A stretch of DNA of 64,000 nt from Labrenzia sp. PHM005 (GTDB lineage: Bacteria > Pseudomonadota > Alphaproteobacteria > Rhizobiales > Stappiaceae): positions 2,785,001-2,849,000 of the forward strand of contig NZ_CP041191.1 in NCBI RefSeq assembly GCF_006517275.1, in the 5' to 3' direction. Of this stretch, positions 18,463 to 29,896 are shown piece by piece. The notes below the pieces were generated by a model, which was not told where the DNA came from, searched no databases, and worked only from the letters and a program-made list of their open reading frames with translations. The stretch's first letter is position 1; each line of letters starts with the position of its first letter. Position numbers and translations under genes: made by a program.

Positions 18463-19863
18463 ATGATCCCAATCACCACATTTGCAGGAAAAACCGTCGC
18501 GCTTTTCGGGCTCGGCGGTTCTGGTCTTGCGACCGCCAAGGCTCTGAATGCCGGCGGTGCACATGTGGTGTGTTTCGATGACAGTGAGACACGTGTTGCC
18601 GACGCAACATCGGTGGGCCTGATTACGCAGGACCTGAAAACACTGGACTGGTCTAGCATTGCCGCGTTGGTGCTCGCCCCCGGTGTTCCGCTAACGCATC
18701 CGGTGCCTCATTGGACCGTAGAGTTGGCGCGCGATGCCGGTGTTGAAGTCATTGGCGATGTTGAACTCTTTTGCCGGGAGCGGCGCAAACTTTGCCCGGA
18801 AGCTCCGCTGATCGCGATCACTGGGACGAACGGCAAGTCGACTACAACGGCATTGGTGACCCATCTTCTGAAAGAGCTTGGGCTTGATGTGCAGATGGGC
18901 GGCAACATCGGCACGCCGGTTCTGGAGTTGGAGCCGCCGCGGCCGGGCCGCCATTACGTGGTTGAGTGTTCGTCCTATCAGATCGACCTTGCCCCCACGC
19001 TTGATCCGACCGTTGGCATTCATATGAACCTGTCGCCGGATCACTTGGACCGGCATGGCACGCTAGAAAACTATGGGGCCATCAAGGAACGGTTGGTCGC
19101 TGGCGCCAAAGTGGCGATTGTCGGAGTTGATGACAGACTATCTTCCGCGATTGCCGACCGTTTGGAACTCGCGCGAAAGCCGGTGTGCCGGATTGCGGGT
19201 GAGCGGGAGCTAAGCGATGGTATCTATGCCCATCATGGCCGATTGATCGAAGCGCACGACGGCGCCCAGACTGAAGTGGCGTTGCTCGCAGGCATCGACA
19301 GTCTGCGCGGTGACCACAACGGCCAAAACGCGGCTGCTGCGTTTGCTTGTCTCAGAGCACTCGAAGTTCCTGGCGATAAGATCGCTGCGGCCATGACCAG
19401 TTTTCCAGGACTTCACCACAGGATGGAAGTTGTCGCCCGTCAGGGCCGGACTTTGTTTATCAACGACAGCAAGGCCACGAACGCCGACGCAGCAGCGCGG
19501 GCGCTGTCCAGTTTTGATCGGATCTACTGGATCGCAGGCGGGCGTGCCAAGTCTGGCGGCATTTCTTCGCTCGACGAGTATTTCCCGAAAATCGCAAAAA
19601 CCTTCCTGATTGGGGAGGCGGCCGAGGATTTTGCCAAGACCTTGGAAGGCCGGGTGCCTTTTGCCATCAGCGGGACTTTGGCTCAGGCGGTTCAAGACGC
19701 AGCGGCCGAAGCTGCCGAAGATGGTGCTGAGGAAATCGCGATATTGCTGTCGCCAGCCTGTGCGTCCTTCGATCAATATGCCAATTTCGAATTGCGGGGC
19801 GCTGCTTTTGTAGATGCGGTGCGTGCCTTGCCGGGTGCTGGAAACACTCAGGAGGTCGCATAA
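18463..19863 (+). CDS. murD: UDP-MurNAc-L-Ala:D-Glu ligase MurD
   Basis: A 466-residue Mur ligase adding D-glutamate to UDP-MurNAc-L-Ala. The N-terminal Rossmann motif [17 protein letters not shown] binds the uridine moiety. The ATP loop GTNGKST is at 121-127. [16 protein letters not shown] and [17 protein letters not shown] are conserved in the family. The frame extends upstream into mraY, but the ATG at 18463 gives the family N-terminus and a five-base gap. The stop TAA abuts the ftsW ATG. Confidence 0.97.
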   Translation: MIPITTFAGKTVALFGLGGSGLATAKALNAGGAHVVCFDDSETRVADATSVGLITQDLKTLDWSSIAALVLAPGVPLTHPVPHWTVELARDAGVEVIGDVELFCRERRKLCPEAPLIAITGTNGKSTTTALVTHLLKELGLDVQMGGNIGTPVLELEPPRPGRHYVVECSSYQIDLAPTLDPTVGIHMNLSPDHLDRHGTLENYGAIKERLVAGAKVAIVGVDDRLSSAIADRLELARKPVCRIAGERELSDGIYAHHGRLIEAHDGAQTEVALLAGIDSLRGDHNGQNAAAAFACLRALEVPGDKIAAAMTSFPGLHHRMEVVARQGRTLFINDSKATNADAAARALSSFDRIYWIAGGRAKSGGISSLDEYFPKIAKTFLIGEAAEDFAKTLEGRVPFAISGTLAQAVQDAAAEAAEDGAEEIAILLSPACASFDQYANFELRGAAFVDAVRALPGAGNTQEVA

Positions 19864-21021
19864 ATGGTGTCGCGCGCCGATCGCAGCCGGTTTGCCGAAT
19901 GGTTTTGGACAGTGGATCACTATCTGCTGGCTGCCTTCGGCATTCTTCTCCTGTCGGGTGTGGTGTTTGCCTTTGCCGCAAGTCCGCCGGTGGCGGAACG
20001 CATCGGTGTTGAGACCTTCTATTTCGTCAAACGTCAAGCCATGTTCACCGTTCCTGCGCTTGGGATCATGCTCGCCGGATCGCTGATGACACCGCGCATG
20101 GTGCGGCGGGCCGCTCTAGTCGTGTTCGGCATATCCGTGGTGTTGTTGATCGCTACCCTGTTTATGGGCTTTGAAACAAAAGGTGCCCGGCGTTGGATCT
20201 ATATTGCCGGAGTGTCGTTTCAGGCATCGGAATATCTGAAGCCAGCCTTTGTCATCCTGATCGCGTTTCTTTTGTCGGAAAGTGGGCGCCGGCGCGAAGT
20301 ACCCGGTGTTCTATTTGCCTTTGTGCTGTTCGCGGTGTGCGCAATTCTCTTGGTTGCTCAGCCGGACTTTGGCCAGACAATGCTGCTCGGCATGGTGTGG
20401 GCCGCGCTGTTCTTTCTAAATGGAATTTCCTGGCTGATCATTGTGGCGCTCGGGATCATCGGCATTGCGGGGCTCTTTGCCGCTTATGCGTTTCTGCCGC
20501 ATGTGACCAGCCGCGTGGATCGGTTCCTGGATCCGAGCACAGGCGACACCTTCCAGGTTGATACCGCCCTTGAATCCTTCATGTCCGGCGGCTGGTTCGG
20601 CCGCGGGCCAGGAGAGGGGACCGTCAAGCGGATCCTTCCGGATAGCCACGCCGACTTCATCTTTGCAGTTGTTGGCGAGGAATTCGGCGTGATTGCCTGT
20701 CTGCTCCTGGTGATCGTCTTTGCCTTTATCGTGATCCGGGGACTTCAACATGCCGGCCGGGATCAGGATGCCTTTGGACGGTTGGCGACGGCCGGGCTTG
20801 TAGTCCTGTTTGGCTTGCAGGCGACCATCAACCTGGCTGTGAACCTGCACCTTATTCCGTCCAAGGGCATGACCTTGCCCTTCATTTCTTATGGTGGCTC
20901 GTCGCTGCTCGCCTCCGCGATGAGCGCCGGAGCTCTATTGGCGCTCACCCGAAAACGGCCGCGGCCCATGGCCCGCGATACTGTCACGGTGAGCCGCCTG
21001 TCACCCTCGTCCTTGATGTAA
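19864..21021 (+). CDS. ftsW: Lipid II glycosyltransferase FtsW
   Basis: A 385-residue SEDS-family membrane protein with about ten hydrophobic helices, which polymerises glycan strands at the septum with FtsI. ETKGARRWIYIAGVSFQASEYLKPAF (about 101-126) and the later PDSHADFIFAVVGEEFG (about 260-276) are SEDS signatures, the latter with the conserved Asp/Glu. LHLIPSKGMTLPFISYGGSS is the family's C-terminal motif. It directly abuts murD. Confidence 0.97.
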   Translation: MVSRADRSRFAEWFWTVDHYLLAAFGILLLSGVVFAFAASPPVAERIGVETFYFVKRQAMFTVPALGIMLAGSLMTPRMVRRAALVVFGISVVLLIATLFMGFETKGARRWIYIAGVSFQASEYLKPAFVILIAFLLSESGRRREVPGVLFAFVLFAVCAILLVAQPDFGQTMLLGMVWAALFFLNGISWLIIVALGIIGIAGLFAAYAFLPHVTSRVDRFLDPSTGDTFQVDTALESFMSGGWFGRGPGEGTVKRILPDSHADFIFAVVGEEFGVIACLLLVIVFAFIVIRGLQHAGRDQDAFGRLATAGLVVLFGLQATINLAVNLHLIPSKGMTLPFISYGGSSLLASAMSAGALLALTRKRPRPMARDTVTVSRLSPSSLM

Positions 21022-21038
21022 GGCTTTGGCCCGAATTA

Positions 21039-22145
21039 ATGAGTAAAACTGTTCTTCTTACAGCCGGCGGTACCGGCGGCCATTTGTTTCCTGCGCAAGC
21101 GCTTGCCTCCGAGCTGATCCGGCGGGGCTGGATCGTGGAGTTGGCTACCGATGAACGGGCCGACAAATATGGAACCGAATTTCCGGCCAGAAAAGTCCAT
21201 ATCATTTCGTCAGCGACGATTCGCGGCCGCAACCCGATTGCACTCGCCAAGACAGCTCTGAAATTGCTGTTCGGAACTCTGCAGGCGCGTAGGGTGATCA
21301 AGGATCTCAGGCCGGATGTGATCATCGGCTTTGGCGGGTATCCGACCTTTCCGCCAATGTATGCCGCGCGTCTCACAGGAACACCGTCGATCCTGCATGA
21401 AGCCAATGCGGTGATGGGCCGGGCCAACAAACTTGTGGCCAAAGGCGTGTCCGCGATTGCAACCAGTGTGCCGATTGATGGCTTGCCGGAAGATCTGTCC
21501 GCCAAACTGATAGAGACCGGAAATCCGGTGCGCGATGCGGTAATTGCTGCGTCGGAACTCAGCTACACGCCACCGCGTGAGGGCGGCGAACTGAATCTGT
21601 TGGTCTTTGGTGGATCACAGGGGGCGCGTTTTTTCTCAGACCTCGTACCACCAGCGCTTGAGAAATTGCCGGGAGACGTTCGGGCTCGATTGCGCCTTGT
21701 CCAGCAATGCCGTCCAGAAGATATGGACAGGGTCCAAAAAGCGCTCAACGATCTTGGCGTGAAGGCCGAATGCGCCTCGTTCTTTCAGGATCTGCCACAG
21801 CGCATCGCACAGTCTCATCTGGTGGTCTGCCGGTCAGGCGCGTCGTCTGTTAGCGAGCTGAGTGTTCTCGGGCGGCCATCCATCCTGGTGCCACTGCCAG
21901 GCGCGATCGATCAGGACCAGGCGGCAAACGCCAAAGTATTGGAAAAAGCCGGTGGAGCCTGGCCGATCCGGCAAATCGATTTCAATTCGGACCGGCTCGC
22001 CAAGGAAATCATGAGATTTATGGAGAACCCCGGCATGCTCGCCGAGGCCGCTGCGAACGCCAAGCGCGTTGCAAAACCAGATGCCGTTGAACGGCTGGCG
22101 GACCTTCTTGAAAAAGTTGCCGAGAACAAGGGAGAACGGCCATGA
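21039..22145 (+). CDS. murG: Lipid II-forming GlcNAc transferase MurG
   Basis: A 368-residue membrane-associated GT-B glycosyltransferase that adds GlcNAc to lipid I to form lipid II. The first Gly-rich loop [12 protein letters not shown] is at 8-19. The second ([14 protein letters not shown]) and the UDP-GlcNAc-binding region [31 protein letters not shown] follow as expected. It overlaps murC by four bases (ATGA). Confidence 0.97.
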   Translation: MSKTVLLTAGGTGGHLFPAQALASELIRRGWIVELATDERADKYGTEFPARKVHIISSATIRGRNPIALAKTALKLLFGTLQARRVIKDLRPDVIIGFGGYPTFPPMYAARLTGTPSILHEANAVMGRANKLVAKGVSAIATSVPIDGLPEDLSAKLIETGNPVRDAVIAASELSYTPPREGGELNLLVFGGSQGARFFSDLVPPALEKLPGDVRARLRLVQQCRPEDMDRVQKALNDLGVKAECASFFQDLPQRIAQSHLVVCRSGASSVSELSVLGRPSILVPLPGAIDQDQAANAKVLEKAGGAWPIRQIDFNSDRLAKEIMRFMENPGMLAEAAANAKRVAKPDAVERLADLLEKVAENKGERP

Positions 22146-23557
22146 AGATGCCGCGCGACATCGGACCGGTCCATTTTGTCGGGATCGGTGGTATCGGCAT
22201 GAGCGGGATTGCCGAAGTTCTGAAAACCCTCGGGTATCAGGTTCAAGGCTCGGATATGGCCGAGAATGCCAACGTGCTGCGCTTGCGGGCCAATGGTATT
22301 CCGGTGACGGTTGGCCACACTGCTGAAAACCTGGGTGAAGCGGAAGTGCTGGTCGTGTCGTCCGCGATCAAGAAGGACAATCCGGAGCTGGTCGCAGCGC
22401 GGGAAAAACTGATCCCTGTGGTGCGCCGGGCGGAAATGCTGGCCGAGTTGATGCGCTTCAAACAGGCGATTGCCGTTGGTGGTACGCACGGCAAAACGAC
22501 GACCACATCCATGGTGGCCGCACTGCTGGATGCCGGAAACCTGGATCCGACAGTGATCAACGGCGGCATCATCAATGCGTATGGGACCAACGCCCGCATG
22601 GGTGAAGGCGACTGGATGGTGGTGGAGGCCGATGAGAGCGACGGCACCTTCGTCAAGCTTCCGGCAGATGTTGCCATCGTCACCAACATCGATCCGGAGC
22701 ATCTGGATCACTACGGTGATTTTTCCGGGGTTCAGAAAGCCTTCCGGCAATTTGTCGAGAACGTGCCGTTCTACGGCTTTGCCGTGATGTGTCTCGACCA
22801 TCCGGAAGTTCAGACGATGATTGGCAGCATCGAGGACCGCCGGGTTGTCACCTACGGCACCAACCCGCAGGCCGATGTGCGCTTTACCGATGTTTCCATG
22901 GATGGTGGCAAGTCGGTCTTCTCCGTGACAATCCGGGACCGGCGCACTGGGGAAGAGACAGAGCTCAATCAGCTCGTTCTCCCGATGCCAGGTCTTCACA
23001 ACGTCTCCAACGCGACTGCTGCCATTGCGGTTGCCTCGCAGCTCGGCGTTTCGGCCGGCGATATCGAAAAGGGCATTGCCTCCTTTGGCGGCGTGAAGCG
23101 TCGCTTCACATTTACCGGCGATGCCGGCGGCGTTCAGGTGTTTGATGATTATGGTCATCACCCGGTCGAAATCAAAGCTGTGCTGCATGCAGCCCGCGAG
23201 TCCACCAGCGGCAAAGTGATCGCGGTCATGCAGCCGCACCGCTATACGCGCTTGCACAGCCTGTTTGACGATTTTTCCAATTGTTTCAACGATGCCGATG
23301 CGGTCGTCATCACGCCGGTTTATGAAGCTGGTGAGCAACCGATCGAAGGCGCGCAGCATACTGATCTTGTCTCGGGCCTGAAAACACGGGGGCACCGCCT
23401 TGCACATGCCGTTGATGGTCCAGAGGAAATACCGGCGCTGGTCAACGAACTGGCGGAGCCGGGAGACTTTGTCATCTGCCTTGGTGCTGGCAACATCACC
23501 CAGTGGGCTTATGCGCTTCCTGAACAGCTCGAAGCCTTGCAGAAGGAGGGGGCATGA
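22142..23557 (+). CDS. murC: UDP-MurNAc:L-alanine ligase MurC
   Basis: A 471-residue Mur ligase that commits UDP-MurNAc to stem-peptide synthesis by adding L-alanine. [17 protein letters not shown] opens the UDP-binding domain. [11 protein letters not shown] (114-124) is the ATP loop. [23 protein letters not shown] and QPHRYTR are standard MurC motifs. Four-base overlaps with both murG and murB indicate translational coupling. Confidence 0.98.
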   Translation: MKMPRDIGPVHFVGIGGIGMSGIAEVLKTLGYQVQGSDMAENANVLRLRANGIPVTVGHTAENLGEAEVLVVSSAIKKDNPELVAAREKLIPVVRRAEMLAELMRFKQAIAVGGTHGKTTTTSMVAALLDAGNLDPTVINGGIINAYGTNARMGEGDWMVVEADESDGTFVKLPADVAIVTNIDPEHLDHYGDFSGVQKAFRQFVENVPFYGFAVMCLDHPEVQTMIGSIEDRRVVTYGTNPQADVRFTDVSMDGGKSVFSVTIRDRRTGEETELNQLVLPMPGLHNVSNATAAIAVASQLGVSAGDIEKGIASFGGVKRRFTFTGDAGGVQVFDDYGHHPVEIKAVLHAARESTSGKVIAVMQPHRYTRLHSLFDDFSNCFNDADAVVITPVYEAGEQPIEGAQHTDLVSGLKTRGHRLAHAVDGPEEIPALVNELAEPGDFVICLGAGNITQWAYALPEQLEALQKEGA

Positions 23558-24513
23558 GTTTCCCGGACCTTCTGGAGAAATATCCTGAGCTGGCCAATGG
23601 CACTCGCGGCAAGCTCACCCCCAATCAGCCACTCTCGGCGGTAACCTGGTTCCGCACCGGCGGCCCCGCGCAGTTGATGTTCCAACCGGCTGATGAAGAT
23701 GACCTGGCAGCATTTTTGAAAAAGCTGCCAAAGGACATTCCGGTTCTGCCGGTCGGGCTTGGCTCTAACCTTCTGATCCGCGATGGCGGGCTGAAGGGTG
23801 TTGTCGTCCGGTTGAGCGCCAAAGGGTTCGGCCAAATCGAGGATCTCGGCGGCAACCGCCTGCGGGCAGGCGCTGCCGTGCCGGACAAGCGGCTGGCGGA
23901 AGCGGCAGCAAAGGCCGGCCTGGGTGGTTTTGCCTTTTATACCGGCATTCCAGGTGGTCTCGGTGGGGCTTTGCGCATGAACGCCGGCGCCCATGGTACA
24001 GAAACCTGTGAGCGCATGGTGGAGCTGACGGCCATCGACCGGGATGGCAACCGCCATGTCCTGACCAATTCGGACATGGGATACAGCTACCGGCATTCGG
24101 ACGCCGGTAAGGACCTGATCTTTACGTCTGCCGTTTTTGAGGGTGTGCCTCAAGATGAAGCGGCGATCCGCGAGGAAATGGCCGCTGTTGTCGAGCACAG
24201 GGAAAAGGCGCAGCCGATCCGGGAAAAAACCGGCGGTTCGACCTTCAAGAACCCGGAAGGCAACTCGGCCTGGAAAGTCGTTGATGCAGCCGGATGCCGC
24301 GGGCTGATAGTTGGCGGCGCGCAAATGTCCGAAATGCACTGCAATTTCATGATCAATACCGGTGATGCTTCAGGCCACGACCTGGAACTGCTCGGCGAAA
24401 CCGTCCGCGCTAAGGCGCTTGAGAACTCTGGCATCCGCCTGGAGTGGGAAATCAAACGCCTTGGCGAATTCGGCCCGCAAGGTGCCATCAAACCGTTTTT
24501 GGGGCAGGCGTAA
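23554..24513 (+). CDS. murB: UDP-N-acetylenolpyruvoylglucosamine reductase MurB
   Basis: A 319-residue FAD enzyme reducing UDP-GlcNAc-enolpyruvate to UDP-MurNAc with NADPH. FAD contacts are [12 protein letters not shown] and [38 protein letters not shown] and [24 protein letters not shown] (catalytic Ser, type I MurB) follow. It overlaps murC by four bases. A gap of about 108 bases before ddl holds a weak GC-rich hairpin and a TATAAT at 24601-24606 that could belong to an internal promoter; no matching -35 is evident. Confidence 0.97.
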   Translation: MSFPDLLEKYPELANGTRGKLTPNQPLSAVTWFRTGGPAQLMFQPADEDDLAAFLKKLPKDIPVLPVGLGSNLLIRDGGLKGVVVRLSAKGFGQIEDLGGNRLRAGAAVPDKRLAEAAAKAGLGGFAFYTGIPGGLGGALRMNAGAHGTETCERMVELTAIDRDGNRHVLTNSDMGYSYRHSDAGKDLIFTSAVFEGVPQDEAAIREEMAAVVEHREKAQPIREKTGGSTFKNPEGNSAWKVVDAAGCRGLIVGGAQMSEMHCNFMINTGDASGHDLELLGETVRAKALENSGIRLEWEIKRLGEFGPQGAIKPFLGQA

Positions 24514-24621
24514 GCGGGTCTTTGTGCCCGTATTTTGCCCAAAGTTTCCAGTAGTTGAGTTTTCCGGTCGGCCTAATCCGTTGGCGTGGCCGGACTTTTG
24601 TATAATTGGGAGATTCCGTCC

Positions 24622-25548
24622 ATGACCAAGAAACATGTCGCCGTTCTGATGGGGGGATGGGTCAATGAGAGGCCGGTGAGCCTTGCAAGCGGAAATGGCT
24701 GTGCCGACGCGCTTGAAGAGGCCGGATACAAAGTCACCCGAGTTGATGTCGACCGGAACGTTTCCGCTGTTTTGAAAGAATTGCAGCCGGATGTGGCCTT
24801 CAATGCGCTCCATGGTCCGTTCGGCGAAGATGGCTGTGTTCAGGGAATATTAGAGTTTCTTAACATTCCCTATACGCACTCCGGTGTGATGGCATCTGCC
24901 CTTGCGATGAACAAAATCAAAGCAAAAGCGGTTATGGCGGCAGCTAGAATCCCGGTGACCGAACATAAGGTCGTCAACCGTCACGACATTGGCCGTGAAC
25001 ACCCTATGGAGCCGCCTTATGTGCTCAAACCCATCAATGAGGGATCCAGCTTTGGCGTGCTGATTGTCAAGGAAGATCAAGAGTTTCCGCCCCAGGAACT
25101 GCATCGCGATGACTGGCCGTACCCCGATGTCTTGATGTGCGAAAAGTTCATCCGCGGGCGCGAATTGACCTGTGCGGTGATGGAAGACAAGGCCCTTGGA
25201 GTCATCGATATCGTTCCGCTAGGGCATGAGTACTACGATTTCGATGCAAAATATGCAGAAGGTGGTTCAAAACACATTCTTCCTGCAAAAATTTCACCAC
25301 TTGTTTACCAAACAGCGGAGACACTAGCGGTTAAGGCGCATCAGGCTTTGGGTTGCCGAGGGGTGTCCCGGGCCGATTTCCGATTCGACGAGCGCGAAGA
25401 CGGAAGCGGGGACCTGATTTGCCTTGAAGTGAACACGCAACCAGGCATGACGCCGACCTCCCTTGTGCCGGAAATGGCCGCCTACAAGGGGATGAGCTTC
25501 AAGGACCTGGTAAGTTGGATGGTTGAGGACGCGAGTTGCTGTCGTTAG
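24622..25548 (+). CDS. ddl: D-alanine--D-alanine ligase
   Basis: A 308-residue ATP-grasp enzyme supplying D-Ala-D-Ala to MurF. HVAVLMGGWVNERPVSLASG begins the N-terminal domain (the usual GGxSxER appears here as GGWVNER). LHGPFGEDGCVQGILE, PYVLKPINEGSSFGV (ATP grip) and LEVNTQPGMTPTSLVPEMA (Mg-binding, substrate) are conserved. The frame extends to 24586, but the ATG at 24622 fits the family start. The last 13 bases overlap the ftsQ start. Confidence 0.97.
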   Translation: MTKKHVAVLMGGWVNERPVSLASGNGCADALEEAGYKVTRVDVDRNVSAVLKELQPDVAFNALHGPFGEDGCVQGILEFLNIPYTHSGVMASALAMNKIKAKAVMAAARIPVTEHKVVNRHDIGREHPMEPPYVLKPINEGSSFGVLIVKEDQEFPPQELHRDDWPYPDVLMCEKFIRGRELTCAVMEDKALGVIDIVPLGHEYYDFDAKYAEGGSKHILPAKISPLVYQTAETLAVKAHQALGCRGVSRADFRFDEREDGSGDLICLEVNTQPGMTPTSLVPEMAAYKGMSFKDLVSWMVEDASCCR

Positions 25549-26450
25549 GTCGCAAACAGAAACGGGATGCTTTTGAGCCGCTGGAAGCCGAATTGGCTCC
25601 GCGCGGCCGCGGCGTTCCGCGTTTGCACCGTCAACCTGTTTGGCGGGCCGCAGGGCGGCTGGCCCATCTGCCGAACTGGGCCGGGTCTGCAGCTGCGCTG
25701 GGTTTCTTAACCTTAACGATTTCCTACGGAATAGTCATAGGCGGGCATGGACGCGTCGTCAGCGATGCACTGTTGTCAGCAGCCGGCTTCGGGATCGAGG
25801 CCGTCAAACTCTCCGGACAGCGGGAAATCAACGAATTCCAGATTCTCGAAGCGCTCGAGATTTATGATGGATCATCGCTGATCTTGTTTGACGCCGATGG
25901 CGCCCGTGAGCGGCTCAATGAGATGGCGTGGGTCAAGAACGCATCGGTGATGAAGTTCTATCCAAATACGCTGCAGATCCGTTTGGAAGAAAAGATCCCG
26001 TATGTGCTGTGGCAGCGCGGGGATCTGGTGTCGATTGTGAATGAAGCCGGTGACGTCATCACCGACGAAGTCGATGGCCGCTATGCCAACCTGCTGCTTG
26101 TGGTCAATCATGGCGCGCAGCGCCGGGCCGCAGAAATCAACGGTGCCCTACAGACCGTTCCAGAACTCCGCCCGCGGGTGCGCGCGGCCTTTTTGATCAG
26201 CGACCGCCGCTGGGATTTGAAACTTGAAAATGGGATTTCCGTCCGCTTGCCGGAAGAGAATATGGAAGCCGCACTGGCTGAATTGGTGAGAATGGACGAA
26301 GAAAGCGGGCTGCTGGCCCGAGATATCAAGGCAATCGACATGCGCTTGGCAGACCGTGTCACCGTCCGGTTAACGGATGATGCGGCCGAGCAGCGTAAGG
26401 TAATGACCGGCGGACGTGGCCGGTCGGGCAACGGAGGGCAGGACACATGA
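25536..26450 (+). CDS. ftsQ: Cell division protein FtsQ
   Basis: A 304-residue bitopic divisome protein linking FtsB/FtsL to the septum. A basic cytoplasmic tail of about 50 residues precedes one membrane helix (SAAALGFLTLTISYGIVIGG, about 49-68). The POTRA domain starts with GIEAVKLSGQREINEFQILEAL, and MAWVKNASVMKFYPNTLQIRLEEKIPYVLWQ is the typical FtsQ body. The start is taken as TTG at 25536, 13 bases inside ddl, with GAGGAC six bases upstream; no ATG lies near the expected N-terminus. It overlaps ftsA by four bases. Confidence 0.93.
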   Translation: MLSLGRKQKRDAFEPLEAELAPRGRGVPRLHRQPVWRAAGRLAHLPNWAGSAAALGFLTLTISYGIVIGGHGRVVSDALLSAAGFGIEAVKLSGQREINEFQILEALEIYDGSSLILFDADGARERLNEMAWVKNASVMKFYPNTLQIRLEEKIPYVLWQRGDLVSIVNEAGDVITDEVDGRYANLLLVVNHGAQRRAAEINGALQTVPELRPRVRAAFLISDRRWDLKLENGISVRLPEENMEAALAELVRMDEESGLLARDIKAIDMRLADRVTVRLTDDAAEQRKVMTGGRGRSGNGGQDT

Positions 26451-27769
26451 GCCGCTCCGATCAGCCCCTTTATCTTCCGAAAATGCGCCCACTACCGAGC
26501 CGACGCTCGGTGGTTATGTCCGTTTTGGACGTGGGGTCGACCAAAATCTGCTGCCTGATCGCCAAGCTGATCCCGCAGGACGAAAACGACATTCTCTCCA
26601 GCAGGTCCCACAAGGTGGAAGTGCTGGGCTATGGTTATCAGCGCTCGCGCGGCATTAAATCCGGCGTCGTCGTCGACATGGACGCAGCAGAGCATGCGAT
26701 CCGCTTGGCTGTTGATAGCGCGGAGCGTATGGCGGGTGTCACTGTTGAAAGCCTGATTACCAATGTCAGCTGCGGCCGTCTGCAAAGCGAGATTTACAGT
26801 GCCAGTGTGCCGCTGTCTGGAGAGAGCGTTTGCGAAGCCGACATTCAGCGGGTTCTGTCTGCCGGCTCCAGCCATTCGGTCACTGAAGGCCGGGCAGTTA
26901 CGCATGCCCTGCCGATCTCCTATACGCTCGACGGCAGCCGGGGCATCCGCGATCCGCGCGGCATGATGGGCCACAAGCTTGGCGTGGATATGCAGGTCGT
27001 GACCGCGGAAGTGCCGCCGGTCCGGAATATGGAACACTGCATCAACCGCGGCCATCTGCATGTTGAAACGATGGTAGCGACACCATTCGCAAGCGGACTG
27101 TCCACCATTGTCGACGACGAGGCCGAACTCGGCGTCGCCTGCATCGACATGGGTGGCGGCACCACAACGCTGTCTGTCTTTGTCGAAGGCCACATGGTGC
27201 ATCTCGACGCCATCGCTGTTGGCGGCAATCATGTCACCATGGACATCGCGCGGGCGTTTGCAACGCGCCTGCAGGATGCCGAACGGCTGAAAACACTTTA
27301 TGGCTCTCCGCTGGCCTCCAGCTCCGACGATCGGGACATGCTGACTGTTCCGCCGCTGGAGAGTGACAGCGATTTGCCAAATCAAATCCCGCGATCGGCG
27401 TTGACCCGGGTCATCCGGCCGCGCGTGGAAGAAATCCTAGAACTTGTGAGAGATCGGCTGACGGCGTCCGGCTTTGCTGGGCGCGTCGGAAAGCAGATCG
27501 TCCTGACGGGGGGTGCCAGTCAGCTCACAGGTCTTGGAGAGGTTGCGCGCCATATCCTTGGCCGCAACGTCCGTCTTGGCCGGCCTCTAGGCGTCGCCGG
27601 TCTTCCCGAGGCTGCAAAGGGTCCGGCATTCGCCGCGGCCGTTGGCCTCCTGATTTATCCGCAAGTCGCCCAGATTGAGCAGTTCGAGCACAAGAACAGC
27701 AGATCGGGGTGGGGCGGACAATCTGGCTATCTGGCCCGTATGGGACAGTGGATCAGGGAAAGCTTCTGA
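26447..27769 (+). CDS. ftsA: Cell division protein FtsA
   Basis: A 440-residue actin-like ATPase that anchors the FtsZ ring to the membrane and recruits later divisome proteins. [19 protein letters not shown] is the phosphate-1 motif, [20 protein letters not shown] the phosphate-2 motif, and [18 protein letters not shown] the adenosine motif. The SHS2-like 1C insertion lies in between. The last residues ([19 protein letters not shown]) form the amphipathic membrane-targeting helix. It lies between ftsQ (four-base overlap) and ftsZ. Confidence 0.97.
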   Translation: MSRSDQPLYLPKMRPLPSRRSVVMSVLDVGSTKICCLIAKLIPQDENDILSSRSHKVEVLGYGYQRSRGIKSGVVVDMDAAEHAIRLAVDSAERMAGVTVESLITNVSCGRLQSEIYSASVPLSGESVCEADIQRVLSAGSSHSVTEGRAVTHALPISYTLDGSRGIRDPRGMMGHKLGVDMQVVTAEVPPVRNMEHCINRGHLHVETMVATPFASGLSTIVDDEAELGVACIDMGGGTTTLSVFVEGHMVHLDAIAVGGNHVTMDIARAFATRLQDAERLKTLYGSPLASSSDDRDMLTVPPLESDSDLPNQIPRSALTRVIRPRVEEILELVRDRLTASGFAGRVGKQIVLTGGASQLTGLGEVARHILGRNVRLGRPLGVAGLPEAAKGPAFAAAVGLLIYPQVAQIEQFEHKNSRSGWGGQSGYLARMGQWIRESF

Positions 27770-27881
27770 GCACATGACAGACGACAAGAGCCTAGAGTTG
27801 GAACTGCCAGGGATGGCAAACGAAATTAGGGAAGAAGAGGGTTCTCCCGTATCGGGGGCGCCCGCGGGTCGCGAGGATAAC

Positions 27882-29639
27882 ATGACCATTAACCTGAAGA
27901 TGCCCGACATTCAGGAGCTGAAGCCCCGCATTACGGTCTTCGGCGTCGGCGGCGCGGGCGGAAACGCCGTCAATAACATGATCACAGCTGGCCTCCAGGG
28001 CTGCGACTTTGTCGTTGCCAATACGGATGCCCAGGCACTGGCGATGAACCAGTCCGACCGGCTCGTCCAGATGGGCGTGGCGGTGACGGAAGGTCTCGGC
28101 GCCGGATCTCAGCCAGAAGTTGGCGGGGCAGCGGCCGAAGAAGTGATCGACGAAATCAATGACCACCTGTCCGGGTCTCATATGGTGTTTATCACCGCCG
28201 GTATGGGTGGCGGCACCGGCACCGGTGCAGCGCCTGTCATTGCCCGCGCCGCGCGCGAACAAGGCATTTTGACAGTTGGTGTTGTGACCAAGCCGTTCCA
28301 GTTCGAAGGTGCGCGCCGGATGCGCATCGCGGACAGCGGTATCGAAGAGCTGCAGCAAAGCGTTGATACGCTGATTGTGATCCCGAACCAAAACCTGTTC
28401 CGGATCGCCAACGCGCAGACAACCTTTGCCGATGCCTTCGCCATGGCCGATCAGGTGCTTTATTCCGGCGTCGCCTGCATCACCGACCTTATGGTCAAGG
28501 AAGGTCTCATCAACCTCGACTTCGCCGACGTCCGCTCTGTGATGCGCGGCATGGGCAAGGCGATGATGGGTACTGGTGAAGCTTCTGGCGAAAAACGTGC
28601 TCAGCAGGCTGCTGAAGCGGCCATTGCCAACCCGCTGCTGGATGAATCCTCCATGAAAGGGGCGAAAGGTCTGTTGATCTCCATCACAGGCGGCAATGAC
28701 CTGACCCTCTTTGAAGTGGATGAAGCAGCAACACGGATCCGCGAAGAAGTCGATGCGGATGCCAACATCATTCTAGGTGCGACCTTCGATGAGACGCTGG
28801 ATGGTATTATCCGCGTGTCTGTTGTTGCCACTGGCATCGACCGTGAGGAGGGCCAAATGGCCGGGACATTTCCCGCCGCCGCTGCCCCCTCTCTGATGTC
28901 AGAAGCTTTTGTTGCTCCGCGCAAGCCGGAAATCCAGACCAAGCCGTCTCTGGCTGCCGCAGCGCCAAAACTTCAGGATGCTGCTGCAAAAGCCGTTGCC
29001 AACCTGGAAAAGGAACTGGCAATTCCGGAACCACAGCCGGTTGCCGTTGCCAGTGACCCGGATGTTGAGATCAAGAAGGTTCAGCCAGCCAGCACCCCGG
29101 TTGCTGAAACCACTTCCATGATCGATCTGGAAAACGACACGCCGGCACCGGTTGTCGATGAAGCGCCAATGGCGCAGCCATACATTCCGCCGGCAGCTGA
29201 AGAGCACGCGCCGGCACCGCGCATGCCGCGGGTGGAAGATTTCCCGCCGATCGCTCAGCGTGAGATCATGGCGAATACGGCTCCGGCCCCTGAAAGCGCA
29301 CCGGTTGCTCAGCCGGAAACCGTAGCAGTTCAGACTGCTGAGTTGGCTGATGAGCTTGAGGGTGATGATGAGCGCCGCCCAATGGGTCTGCTGCGCCGTT
29401 TGGCCAGTGGTCTTGGCCGGCGTGAAGATGAAGAGGAGCATCATGAAGAGGCTCCTGCCCAGGATGTGCGTCCGGCTGCGCAAATGCGTGCGGCGCCACG
29501 GGCCCCACAAGCGCGCATGCAAAACGATGGTGCTGCAGGGCAACTGGATGCCACTGGACGTGCCGCACCGGCACCTGTGAGCCAGCCTGAAGACGATCAG
29601 TTGGAAATCCCGGCGTTCTTGCGCCGTCAGGCCAACTGA
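27882..29639 (+). CDS. ftsZ: Cell division GTPase FtsZ
   Basis: A 585-residue tubulin homologue that forms the division ring. The start [21 protein letters not shown] is the usual Hyphomicrobiales N-terminus, with GAGGA seven bases upstream. GGGTGTG (109-115) is the GTP signature, and [11 protein letters not shown] carries the T7-loop residues. A long acidic, Pro/Ala-rich linker of about 250 residues ends in the conserved C-terminal peptide [14 protein letters not shown] that binds FtsA and other partners. The same frame is open upstream to an ATG at 27774, five bases after the ftsA stop, which would add 36 residues. A strong terminator follows. Confidence 0.96.
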   Translation: MTINLKMPDIQELKPRITVFGVGGAGGNAVNNMITAGLQGCDFVVANTDAQALAMNQSDRLVQMGVAVTEGLGAGSQPEVGGAAAEEVIDEINDHLSGSHMVFITAGMGGGTGTGAAPVIARAAREQGILTVGVVTKPFQFEGARRMRIADSGIEELQQSVDTLIVIPNQNLFRIANAQTTFADAFAMADQVLYSGVACITDLMVKEGLINLDFADVRSVMRGMGKAMMGTGEASGEKRAQQAAEAAIANPLLDESSMKGAKGLLISITGGNDLTLFEVDEAATRIREEVDADANIILGATFDETLDGIIRVSVVATGIDREEGQMAGTFPAAAAPSLMSEAFVAPRKPEIQTKPSLAAAAPKLQDAAAKAVANLEKELAIPEPQPVAVASDPDVEIKKVQPASTPVAETTSMIDLENDTPAPVVDEAPMAQPYIPPAAEEHAPAPRMPRVEDFPPIAQREIMANTAPAPESAPVAQPETVAVQTAELADELEGDDERRPMGLLRRLASGLGRREDEEEHHEEAPAQDVRPAAQMRAAPRAPQARMQNDGAAGQLDATGRAAPAPVSQPEDDQLEIPAFLRRQAN

Positions 29640-29671
29640 TCCTATTTGCGGTCTTCTTCCCTGATCGCAGC

Positions 29672-29701
29672 GGCCCGAAGTTACAACTTCGGGCCGTTTT
29701 G
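29672..29701 (+). terminator. Rho-independent terminator closing the dcw cluster
   Basis: CGGCCCGAAG at 29672-29681 pairs with CTTCGGGCCG at 29688-29697 around a short loop (the stem can extend two more pairs), followed by TTTT. It begins 33 bases after the ftsZ stop. Confidence 0.9.
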
Positions 29702-29896
29702 GCATTGCCAACTTAAATGGTCATAAAAATCAAATGTTTGCTGGCCTGTGGATCGTTACAAACCGTAATAAAGCTTTATTTCGCCCTACCGTGAAATAGG
29801 ACTATGTTCCCCGCAGCTGGTGATCGTTAAAAGTCCGTAACTTTGCATCTGCAAATGACAGACTATTCCGACACCAAACCGGAAGGGTAGGGGATT

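Noticed and set aside
17276..18472. 398-codon antisense frame opposite mraY
   Set aside because: mraY is certain; the antisense frame has no motif and is rich in residues expected from reversed hydrophobic codons.
21911..23407. 498-codon antisense frame opposite murC
   Set aside because: It is a shadow of a certain core gene.
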